Shown here in pieces: positions 54,251 through 64,000 of a stretch of DNA of 64,000 nt. Source of the stretch: Pyrenophora tritici-repentis (Eukaryota; Ascomycota; Dothideomycetes; Pleosporales; Pleosporaceae); NCBI RefSeq assembly GCF_003171515.1, contig NC_089392.1:1488001-1552000 (forward strand), given 5' to 3'. Made by a program: the position numbers and the translations under genes. Under the pieces are notes generated by a model, which did no database searches, was not told where the DNA came from, and was given only the letters and a program-made list of their open reading frames with translations. The stretch's first letter is position 1; every line of letters begins with the position of its first letter.

Positions 54251-55945
54251 GATGAGGGTGCGTTTGTTGAAGTTGTGAGAAAAAACAGAAGATAATGATC
54301 GAAAAGACTGAGGTTTCTTCGTCAGTTGACCTGCAAAAGACGATCTGAAAGCGAAGTGGTGGTGGAAAGTTTGCAGGAATGCGAGTGGATTGTTAAAGAG
54401 TTGCCTAGCAACAATTGTGAAGAAGGTAGGAATGTGGTAGTGAGTCAAAAGCTCGTTAACAATAGAAATGAATGACAGTGAACAATAAGAATTGAAGCAA
54501 CACAATGAGTGTCGGAAGCTGACAGAAGCCTGCGTGAAGGGCAACAGAAGAGGGAGGCGCGGGGCTGTATAAGTAGACAGAGTATTCCGGAAGGTACTTA
54601 CAATAGCTTCGTCGGGCCAATCAATCGTCTGTAAACGCCTTGTTTCACGATTGGAATAGCCGGGGGTGGGTCTCCGATGTGCTGTGCTCGACGTATCCTT
54701 CCCACCCGTGAATGAACGTCTTATACCTTCTTCCACGTCGTCGTCGTCGTGATACAGAAACTCTTTTGCCTCTCCAGCCCGATTCCACGCCCCCCATTCT
54801 TCACCTGAATGTCCCGCCTCCTCATGGCCGTCTTCACGGCCGGTGGCCATGTTCGCAAGCCGCATTCCACGCCCGCAGGAGGTGCCAAGGGGTGGTTGTT
54901 AGAATGTGACGCCTGTCTCCCTCGCGTGCAGCCCAAAATTGCCAGAGTATCCACTTGCAGGATCCACCAGAGTTTCCCGTAGTATCCCTTTCTCCGCGTG
55001 AAACAAGCGGGTGTCGTAGGCCAGTGAGTGGTGGAGGATGTTCTGAGGTTGCGAGGCGAGCGTTTGTTCCTGGATGGGAAACAGGGGTATGGTTGGTAGC
55101 GCCACAACCGACAGCCGGAAGTGAGACGGCTTTGAAACGCCAGAGCATCTACAGGTCCACCGTGGCCGAACTCACGCATAACGCATCTGCCGGCGCTTCA
55201 GCGCCACGCTTGGAAACGTCGCAATTCGACGCGACGGCCCGGGAGGAGATCGTGCGTGGCATCGCTGCGAATCACCGGTCCACTTGCGCGAAGCGCCATG
55301 CAAGCCATGAGTGCTGGGCGACGATGCACCGACGATGCACTCGACCACGACATCGCCATGCCTCGGCATAGCACATGCCCTATGGAACTTTGCCTCCACA
55401 AATAGCTCATAGTAGTTTCTAAACAATTGCATAACACCCAGACGAGATGAAGGTGGGGGGCCACATGGCGTGGTCGACAAAAAAAAAGGCACATGCTGCA
55501 AACCTCAGTCAAGGCCGGCTGGGCCTCGTCGCAGCCGCCGCGTGCTACATGTCCTTATGCAGGTACACCTTACCAAGAGATGCAGTGGTCTGTCAGTCGT
55601 CGTATGGGTGTTCGTGTCTAACGGTGGTCGTGTTTCGCGCCATCGCCCGGCAACTGCTGTGTCTTTCCTTCATTTTACTCACGGTGCCGCTGTGGGGCGT
55701 GGACATGTTTTCCATGAAACAGTCCGTAGATCCCTGATGCTTAACAGGACCTCTATCGCTATCTTAGACGAATAGCCTTGCGTACGTCGAGACCTGCTGT
55801 TCTGGGCCTTGTGGCCCAAAAAGGAAAAAGGCACTGTAATAGATTGTACTTGTCAACCGCTATTCACCCGCCCACGAATAACTTCAACGAACATCCATAC
55901 TCATTTGCCTCTCCCTGCACTCAAGTCAATCTACGCCTTCATCAT
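54251..55945. other. GH55 promoter region and 3' flank of the aminotransferase
   Basis: 1.7 kb. Pyrimidine-rich tracts occur upstream of the GH55 start. No additional gene was supported; the frames here lack motifs and lie antisense to each other. Confidence 0.5.
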
Positions 55946-58007
55946 TTACCACAAGTCTTTTGCATCGCCCACTTGAGCAGCAGCGCCGTGTTTCGCCTTG
56001 CCGCCACTGGCTTCCTCGTTCAACATGCTGCTGATAATGGTGGCAAGTCGCTCAATACCCTCGGCCAGCATTTCTTCTTCTTCCCACTAATCACATGTTA
56101 ATCATACATACGCAGTCTACTGTATCTTGGACAACGTACCGCAAAGCACACCCTGACGTCGTTGTTGAAGCACGTGCCCGTGTATTTGGTGTCGCCGGGA
56201 ACCTGGGTCTATCAGCTATGAGTCCACGGCGGAAATGCACACCCACTTCAAACATTTCGCCCTATGAAAGCGTCATGATTAGCTGAATGCATGATGTGAA
56301 TCAGGGACTGGTCGCGGCTTGTACCTGTGCAACGGCCAAATTCGCATCCTCCTTTGCGCGCTGTGCGACAGCTGCACCCTCCAGCGGTGAAGGTAATGTA
56401 AGCCAGATGAAGTATCCACCGACAACCTTCCGATCTGACTGCGGGATGCGAACACCCAGTGGGATCAGGTATTTGCTAATCGCTTCGACCATTATACGGT
56501 ACCGACGACCGTAAGCAGGCTGAAGCGTGTCGTATACATGGCGCTGGAGTTCTCCTGTCTCCAAGGTCTCGGCCACACAGCACGCCGTCAGCTGACTGGG
56601 CGACCCGCCCGAACGACTGGATCCTCTGGAAAACGTTAGCCGTCACTACCACATCCGATGAGACAGCGTTGTCAGTGATCTACCCAGGTCTCTCGTACCT
56701 ATGACATTTTCATAGATCAAGCAAGGTTGATGACGCATGCCACTGAATGGAGTGTACCTGAGACGAAAAGGTCCAGAAGACTACACTTACGTCTGTGAAA
56801 CAGCATATGCCATTTTCGGTGTACCCTCGCACCATCCTGTTCGTAAGCCTGGTGCAAAGATCTTGGAGAAAGAGCCATTGGAAACGGAATTGCCGAAACC
56901 ATCTGCGCCATGTCTTTCGGCGCCGCCGTCAAGGTACCTATCGATGTCGACGATCCGGGGCAGACTGGCTTCTTCAATGGAAAGTACACTAGGGCTGAGA
57001 CTTGATGGCCATTGCAGGAAGTCGTAAACGTCGTCCGTAATGATAAGAGCGTCATATTCCCTTGCCAACAGTACTAATTCTTCTCTCCTCTTCAAGCTCA
57101 TCGTCTTGGAGCTAGGGTTCGAGAAAGCAGGCACGGCATATATTACATGTTTGTAGATCTTGTTCCAAGGCCGCGTAGGTTTAAATTGCTGGCCATCCAG
57201 TCAACAGCGCTCGGCAATACGCCTGCAATAAACAGTAGTCGAATTATATGTGATTGCGATCGGCTTCACCACCAAAAGCATGGTAGACATCTTCAATACA
57301 TTAGAGACGCCACTCACAGGTTCGTTGTTGTTTGCAGTTTTTGCTTCATCTTCGCTTATCTTAATTTGGCGTCTCAGGTAGTCCATGTCAATACCTTGGT
57401 CATCCTCAGGAACTGCGCGGAGTTTCTTGTGAAATCCAGCATCTTCAAAGATGCGGAAAGCAAGCATGTAGGCCGGCGCAACTATCCACACGTTCCTCGT
57501 GTACAAAGGGTCCGTGAAGTCTTGGAGTAAGCACGCCAGGTTTTGCGAGGCGCCACCGGTAATGCAGATTCGCTCTTCGGATACTGGATCGGCGGGTTGG
57601 TAGAAGTTGCTTAGCCACTGCGCCATGTTTTTACGTAGCCGTGGGTCTCCAGCATCTGGCCCGTAGCACAATGCGGGATAGGCAACTGGCCTCTGCTGGA
57701 GAACATTATGTGCTGCTTTGTCTAGCAATGGGATGGGAAGCAACGCCAAGTTGGGCCATCTGCTGTCGTTAGCCAATACTCGGGGTCGCAATGAGCGTGA
57801 TTGGGCCGCGTCATTTCCCAAAAGGGTATGCAAAGTGGTGCATAATTGCATCGACGGCGGTACTCGCGACTAAGTAATAAGTGGATTGACAACGTGCCCT
57901 CTGAGGAGATTGATGAGCTTCTTGGAGCTGGTTGCGGAACCAACAACATCCGGGAGGGCGAACGTCTTGAGGATTTGGTTTGCAATGGACTCGCCGCCGC
58001 CGCCCAT
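55946..58007 (-). CDS. Class I/II aminotransferase, PLP-dependent, 489 aa
   Basis: Seven exons: 58007-57898, 57759-57318, 57188-56791, 56625-56325, 56261-56247, 56202-56140, 56086-55946 (1470 nt). Family text: SSKKLINLLRG+WPNLALLP across intron 1, YGPDAGDPRLRKNMAQWL, ITGGASQNLACLL, PAFSNPSSKTMSL, ITDDVYDFLQW, GSFSKIFAPGLRTGW with the PLP lysine, and RMFEV-like GEMFEVPGDTKYTG. It resembles fungal 2-aminoadipate/aromatic-type transaminases of fold I. Intron 1 needs a GC donor (57897-57896), and exon 5 is a 15-nt microexon encoding GEMFE. Reading frames and family alignment support both, but cDNA would settle them. Confidence 0.87.
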
Positions 58008-58983
58008 ATTGGGAAATTGTTTTGGAAGCTGATGAGGCCGTATTCAGCAACAAGAGGCGAGACGGCGTTTGATCGCGCTACGTACCGACGTGGCTGGTGC
58101 GTAAGGGCGGGGCGCAGCGCTGCGTTGTCTCTGGACGACGAGCAATGCTGTACTTGGAGGTAGTTACAGGCCACAGTATTATGTCAGATAGGAGGTGCAG
58201 TCAGTGTCTGAGTCTTGGAAGAAAAGAGGCATCAAAGATGCTGCGGTCGGGTGGCCACAGGCGCGAGGCCCCTTTCAGACACACAAGATATGGGTAACGT
58301 TTACGTCATCTGAAAGCTGCCGACGCCTTTCGATAGTTGGCCTTTCGTACTTTTGGTGCCTTTCTTTTGCACTTGCTGACAAGAAACACACAGATGAGTA
58401 GCGACAGGCCATATGCAGCATTCGACGCTTACAGGCAAGTTGCTTTTGACAGACTTCGAAACGGTGGTATCAAGGCCGACAATGCGGCTGCGCAAGGGTC
58501 TGGTTCCGAGTATCATGGTGGGCCTTGCCTGCACCACGCGGCGCAGGGCCTGAACCAAGGCTTGGGAAGGGTCCTTTGCCTGACAGGTTCCTGTTTGGGG
58601 GGGCTGACGGATCCAATCTGCTAATAACACGCCCAGAAGCTGTTGTCTGAGACCAATGACAGGCACCAAGTCGCCATGGACAGACCCACGTTGTGGCCAC
58701 CCGACCTGGTCCTCGTGCACTAGCATGGTTACGACAGTGCCGGATCTGCGACATCTCAAATATAGATTACCTAGTTCTTTTCCACTAAGCTTTTCAGTCT
58801 CGTACCTTTATATACTACAGTGAACGGCCCGGCGCCCTGCATCAGTGACTGTCTGTTGTCTGCCTCTATTGCTCCTTGTTCGGATCGGACCGCATGTAAC
58901 CAAGCGTATAGCCTTTTGCCATTCCTGACTATTCTTCCACCGACACGCGGCCCACGTCGAGCACTGAGCCGGACCGTTGCATC
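58008..58983. other. Divergent promoter region
   Basis: About 980 bp between the aminotransferase (minus) and the serine-rich protein gene (plus). No gene seen. Confidence 0.5.
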
Positions 58984-61635
58984 ATGTTAGGAGACAAGAA
59001 GAAGTCGAGCCGCCGGCTGTCGAGTCTATTCTCAAGCGGATCGTCCGAGTCGTCTACGTCGACTTCCACCAAGCTGAGCCCAGCGCCCTCATCGGAATCT
59101 AGCAGCCGCCTTACAAAAGTGCGCAACCGCCTTTCGTCGGCAACACACCTCGCACCTGAACAATCGCCGCCATCGGCACCAAAGTCTCCCCATCGCCTCT
59201 CCGTCTCCAACCCCATCGCCCCGCCAGTCGTACCTGCCGACCTTGAGCCCCTCGAACCGCCGCCACCGCTCGACGTCCCTTCCCGCGCATCTTCGCCCTC
59301 TGGTAGCCGACCAGGAAGTCCAGCTGTCGATTCTACAGGAAAGTTGAAGAAGCTGCGCAGAAAGAGTGGTTTGTTTGGGAGCGGGCCAGTCATTAGTGCT
59401 GATGGCCTCGCAGGCGCGAATCAGGCGGGTGCGGGTCAGCCCGCCTGGATCGTCGGGCACAAAGGCAAGGTGCCATATGATCTGACGCTGTTGCTGAACG
59501 GCGAAAAGGTGCGTTGCTGTCGTGGGTCGGGGGGTGAAATAGCGGGTGTGCTGACAACGTGACAGGTGCCAGAACTATGGGACGACGCAGGAGACACTTT
59601 CGTCTACCTCTTTCCACGCACCTCCAACAAAGGCGCCTCTTTCCGCATCGACTCCACCGTCTATGCAGCCTCGCAGCTGCTTACGCGACTCGTTCATGGC
59701 AGTCTCTACAGCGACACTGTTGCGCCGTCGATACCTCCGCTCGACCTGGAAGAGCGACCATCGCGGCGCGTGTCCGGGGAGCCATTTACCCAGCAATCGC
59801 GCACCGCGTCGCCTGACCAGAGCCAATTGGGCAGTTCCGACAGCTCCAAAGGATCTAGAGCCTTGAGCGATGCTGTGGAGGACGACTATACCGAGAAGCA
59901 CATGTACATGCCCATTGCTCTGAGCTCAGACTCTGCCGTCACCCCGCATGAGGCGAAACTCAACGCAAACGACACCGACACACTCGTTACCTACCGTAAC
60001 TTCTTCGCTTTCCTCATCGGCCAATCGCTAGTCGCAACCGAGCGTCATTCGGACATCTTTGACATATTCCTGCGAATAGGCGACATCTTGTCGCACTATG
60101 CCTTCTCCAACGTGGACGGCTCAACCTTTGGCGAGGTCGCCGCTTCAAGCTTCGACTGCTATGTTGATGAGCTGGCCCTGGCAGATGTCAGACAGAGCCA
60201 TGAGAAGACCATTGAAGCCATTGTACTCGGCGAAAAGATGCGTTCTATGGCGCTCTACACGGAGGGATTTGTTCACGCTGCTGGAAAATACGACAGCATC
60301 AAGGAACTCGACTCCCCCAAGTTTGGCATGATCACACCCAAGACTGCAACCCGACTGGCTCGTGCTGCCATGGATCTGGACAACCGAGAAGCCATTATCA
60401 ATGGGAAACTCAAGGACTTTGAGTTCCCGCATATCTTTTCCGGCATCATGAACAGCGCTACGACCAGCGAGGGCAAGATGATAAGCTTCAAGAAGTGGAG
60501 GGCCGCTTTCGGAACCTTCAGAACCTTTGTGCTCGATTATTACAGACACAAATACGGCTCATGGCTACCAAAGGCCAAGTCGAAGAAGAACAACCTCACT
60601 ACGAGTGGTCTCAACCGACTAGTCTTGTTGGAGATTTACCGAGACATGTCTAGTCTGTACGACCTCCTGGTGGACAGGACGAATCTGACGAACCGCACGG
60701 CCGACGGTTTTATAGCCGAAGACGAAGGCACGGATATCGAGGCCATTGTCGCGCGTGCGCTCCGCAAAGTTTTGAGTGAGTATGACCGCAGCACTCCACC
60801 GGTGCAGCCACCAATACCCTTCGACTTACCGCTGTATCCAATCTCGCAAAACGCAAAAACAGGAGATGCAAAGAAGGACGCAAAGGCACGTGGGAAGAAG
60901 CTACACAAAGAGGACGTCGCCAAACTGCTGAAACAATCGCACAACGAAGACGCTGATACTCAAACACCCTTCTTGCAAGCCTTCCGCCAATTTGAGTTCA
61001 AGCAAGCCTCAGGCTCCAACATGGACGACATGTGGGATCTGCGATCCGGGCAATGGCTGTTCCTCTATGCCGTCATACAGTCACTGCCCATGTTGGTGGT
61101 AGACGCACCCGGCGTCCGATTTACCGAGGGCGTAGAGTATTTCCTGTGTGAGGTGCCACGCAGTGGTGTGCCATGGGCACGGGAGGACACAACACGGTCT
61201 CGAACATGGTTCGGTGTCGCAGGAGGTGCGCAAGTCGTCAGCTTACCTACTGACATCGTCGAGCACGGCGTGGAAGGCGTTTTCCGAAGATCTCACTGCT
61301 GGAAAATGGCACAGCAATGGGCAGCGAACGACACTCTCCTCAACGCTGCGATGCAGGAGCTAAATGCGAGTGCTTCGCCGTTACCCCCTCCTCCTGGACT
61401 GCTAGATCCTTCAGCGGCTTCGATTCGTGGACGATCACAGAGCCCCGACCGGCGTCGCGAAAGCGTCATGAACTTGGGCCTCGAGGCATTGCCGTTGCCT
61501 CCTGGCGTTGCCCCGCCCATTGGTGGCTCGCCGCTACTTAGGCCCGCATCGAGCAGCGACCCCAACAAGACATTCGATGCCATATTAGGGACCTCTCCAG
61601 GCTCAAGCCCGAAGCCAAAGAAGAAGAAGAAATGA
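58984..61635 (+). CDS. Conserved fungal protein of unknown function (DUF8004-like), 864 aa
   Basis: Exons 58984-59508 and 59566-61635 (2595 nt). The first 150 residues are Ser/Pro-rich and basic (MLGDKKKSSRRLSSLFSSGS), probably disordered and phosphorylated. From GKVPYDLTLLLNGEKVPELW a conserved globular domain begins (VYLFPRTSNKGASFRID, SLVATERHSDIFDIFLRIGD). It continues to SGQWLFLYAVIQSLPMLVVD and VEYFLCEVPRSGVPW. The C terminus is Pro/Ser-rich and ends KPKKKKK. I recall this type as a widely conserved Pezizomycotina family (DUF8004) with no assigned function; the name is from memory. No transmembrane segment or signal peptide is evident. Confidence 0.85.
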
Positions 61636-62019
61636 GCTACAGACGACGAGAGATGAGTGCATTGTCATTTGGATTGTTACACAAAAGCGCTTGATTTCTA
61701 ATATTTGGCATATACCTGGTGAAACTAGATGAGTCGGGATTCGTATTTTCAAGCATTGTTGTATTTACGCGTAGAACTTGTATGTTCATGTTGCCAACGA
61801 GCTATGATGTCGACGTCAGCTCTACTTAGATAAGAATGGCACCTAATTGTATCACCACGCTTAGGGCTAGCTCCCGCATCTATCCATGGATCAGTACTGC
61901 CGATATCGCCGCGCCTATTTACCCACACGCGCGCATATCTTCGTAATCGCAAGCACTTGTGCGCTTGGGTGGCTTTTATTGCTTCGCTCGCCGCTTTCTT
62001 CTTGTTGTATCTCGTCAAC
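61636..62019. other. Intergenic spacer
   Basis: 380 bp between two plus-strand genes; contains the sideroflexin promoter. Nothing else seen. Confidence 0.5.
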
Positions 62020-63341
62020 ATGACTTCCTCGCTGCCGGGCAACCGCGATCTGCCAGTGTCCCAGTTCGACTTGAGCACATACTGGGGTCGCGTGCAGCAC
62101 TCAGCCAACATATCAGATCCGAGGTGAGACATTGCGCGAGAGGTGGACTGCCTTTGCAAGATCTGGGGTGGTGAGTACCACGACCTTGGGCTTATACGGC
62201 GTTTTATTGTGTCATAAACATGGAGCTTCAGTGCATACAGGTAGCAAATGCTGACTATGTGACAGAACGCTTCTCACCTCCTCCGCTGGTCTCGAAAATG
62301 CGAAAAAACTTGTTACGGCATACAAGACGGGGAAGATGCCAGAGATGACACCAGAGCTGTGGAATGCGAAGAAGATAATCGACTCCACCATACACCCAGG
62401 TACTGCAATCGGTGCTTTCGGCGCAATCACACGTTGAGCGGACGTCGCTGACAGGATCAAAGACACGGGACAGCCGGTCTTTCTGCCTTTCCGCATGTCA
62501 TGCTTCGTTCTCACGAACCTGGTCGTCACGGCTGGCATGCTGACACCAGGTCTCAGTGTAAGTAACGCAGCAACAGCCCGCGTGGACAAGATACTGAATG
62601 GGGGCAGACGGCAGGAACGCTCGCATGGCAAGTCACGAACCAGTCGGTCAACGTTGGTATCAACTTCTCCAACGCGAACAAGTCGATTCCGCTCTCTACC
62701 TCGACCATTGTCCAGTCGTACCTCCTCGCAGTAAGCGCGTCCTGCGGTGTCGCGCTCGGCCTCAATGCGCTCGTGCCCCGCTTGAAGAGCTTGTCTCCCA
62801 ACGCAAAGCTTATTGCTGGACGTCTAGTGCCATTTGCAGCCGTCGCTACAGCAGGTGCACTCAATGTGTTCCTGATGCGCGGGGAGGAGATTAGGCAAGG
62901 GATTGACGTCTACCCGGCGCTGTCAGAGATTGAGAGGTACAAAGTTGAAACAGGTGATCTCGAGATCAAGCCTCTGGGCAAGAGCAAGAAAGCAGCCACG
63001 CTTGCAGTGGGAGAGACGGCGCTCAGTCGTGTCCTGAACGCGACACCGATCATGGTGCTGCCACCTCTCCTCCTTGTCAGGCTACAGAAGACAGAGTGGC
63101 TTAAGCAGAGGCCTAGGATGGTGACCCCGGTCAACTTGGGTGAGTCGATGTGGGGTGCAATATGACAGCATTAATAGCTAACGCGCAGCCAGGACTCATC
63201 TTCACAACTTCCATCTTCGCACTGCCGCTTGCGCTTGCTGCCTTCCCACAGCGACAGGCTGTCAGTGCGAAGACTCTGGAGCCGGAGTTTCACGATCGCG
63301 GTGGCAAGGATGGCTTAGTCGAGTTTAACCGTGGGATATGA
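62020..63341 (+). CDS. Sideroflexin-family mitochondrial carrier, 337 aa
   Basis: Exons 62020-62123, 62266-62399, 62463-62557, 62608-63139 and 63193-63341 (1014 nt). Family text: FDLSTYWGRVQHSANISDPR, HPDTGQPVFLPFRMS across intron 2, NLVVTAGMLTPGLS, WQVTNQSVNVGINFSNANKS, and LNVFLMRGEEIRQGIDV. About five hydrophobic segments fit the inner-membrane topology. Human SFXN1 carries serine into mitochondria for one-carbon metabolism; the fungal substrate is inferred by homology only. Length equals the family norm. Confidence 0.93.
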
Positions 63342-63972
63342 GCGACGGGAACCAGTGTGCAGAAAGCTTCTGTGCTCTGTCTTCCCGCAGACTCTCGTGG
63401 CAGGCTCTATGCGTGGCAATTTGGACACATGTGTCGCACGACCAAATATTGAGCACAGCTGCAATGCCGGGGCTTGTTGTCGCCACGGGGGCTGGTTTGC
63501 GGCGAAGACGTGCTTCCTGATGATATGATTGGCTAGAATGCTCAAAGCATCACGAGAGCCGCACCAGGCGGGCGTTCTTGGAAACGAGGATGAGAACAGG
63601 TGTTATAATTTCCAAAAACTCTCTAGGCAGAAGCAATTTAATAATTAAATGCGACAGCTGATTTATCTGTGACGTGGGTTGGCGATCGGGGGTCAAAGTG
63701 GCCTTTTGACAAAGACCAGGTGTCAAATAACTTCTGGACAGGGTAGCTTAAGAACTACATGTACCAGTGCATCTCTCCCATTCTACACCGACCGACATTA
63801 CCCCGTCGCATTTCTCTGGGATAGATTCCCATCCCTTCTATTCTATTCTGCCGCTTGTCCCTGTGACCTATACCTATATATTGTGCTTTGCCCCCGCAAA
63901 GCTCGCACATCCCACCTCGAGCGTCCCACGTCCGCAGTTGACGACAGATTGCACACGTTTCCTTCACACAAT
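63342..63972. other. Intergenic region
   Basis: 630 bp with CT-rich stretches near the right end that look like a fungal 5' UTR. No gene seen. Confidence 0.5.
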
Positions 63973-64000
63973 ATGGCGCCACCAGGACGCCGGAGAGGCC
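63973..64000 (+). CDS. Possible start of a further gene, cut by the window end
   Basis: ATGGCGCCACCAGGACGCC opens a frame (MAPPGRRRG) in a fair Kozak context (CACAATATGG) after a pyrimidine-rich leader. Only nine codons are visible, so the product is unknown. Confidence 0.3.

Noticed and set aside
54251..54865. 205-residue N-terminal extension of the GH55 protein
   Set aside because: It lacks similarity, and the ATG at 54250 starts a proper signal peptide.

Overview
This is a filamentous ascomycete window, most likely a pleosporalean Dothideomycete. The genes carry many short introns (mostly 45-65 bp) with GT-AG ends and CTRAC-like branch points. They include Zn2Cys6 regulators, a siderophore-type MFS transporter, a GH55 glucanase and a two-exon LEU4 core, and the repeats are fungal pogo, hAT and copia families. 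The H3-carrying hAT element points towards Pyrenophora, because transduplication by DNA transposons has been reported in P. tritici-repentis (from memory, not checked). The species call is an inference.

Bases 1-18,060 are a transposon island. From left to right it holds: a decayed Tc1/mariner transposase; a pogo/Fot1-type element with perfect 45-bp inverted repeats; a second, decayed pogo element split by an almost intact hAT element (8-bp target duplication CTAGTTTG); a truncated copia end; a related solo LTR; a 2.6-kb hAT-type element that carries a spliced histone H3-like gene and a divergent gene of unknown function; a decayed hAT transposase; and a full-length Ty1/copia element with two LTRs identical by eye, flanked by inverted identical 167-bp solo-LTR-like copies. 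Bases 21,406-23,132 hold a second insertion, a gag-only LTR element, between two host genes.

The rest (19-64 kb) is ordinary gene space with 15 well-supported multi- or single-exon genes: siderophore-type MFS transporter, isocyanide synthase (DIT1/PvcA family), glutamate decarboxylase, Zn2Cys6 factor, SDR, DUF1989 protein, 2-isopropylmalate synthase, DENND11/LCHN-type protein, a second Zn2Cys6 factor with one in-frame stop, a second SDR, class II aldolase, GH55 exo-beta-1,3-glucanase, class I/II aminotransferase, a conserved serine-rich protein of unknown function, and a sideroflexin. For most spliced genes I derived exon borders by hand and checked that exon lengths sum to a multiple of three.

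Functionally, the isocyanide synthase next to an MFS exporter/importer is the only hint of a small metabolite locus; the others look like unlinked housekeeping and catabolic genes. The most unusual object is the transposon-borne H3: all three exons are open, the histone fold is complete, but the tail is rebuilt and lacks both ARKS motifs. No rRNA, tRNA or CRISPR array was seen.
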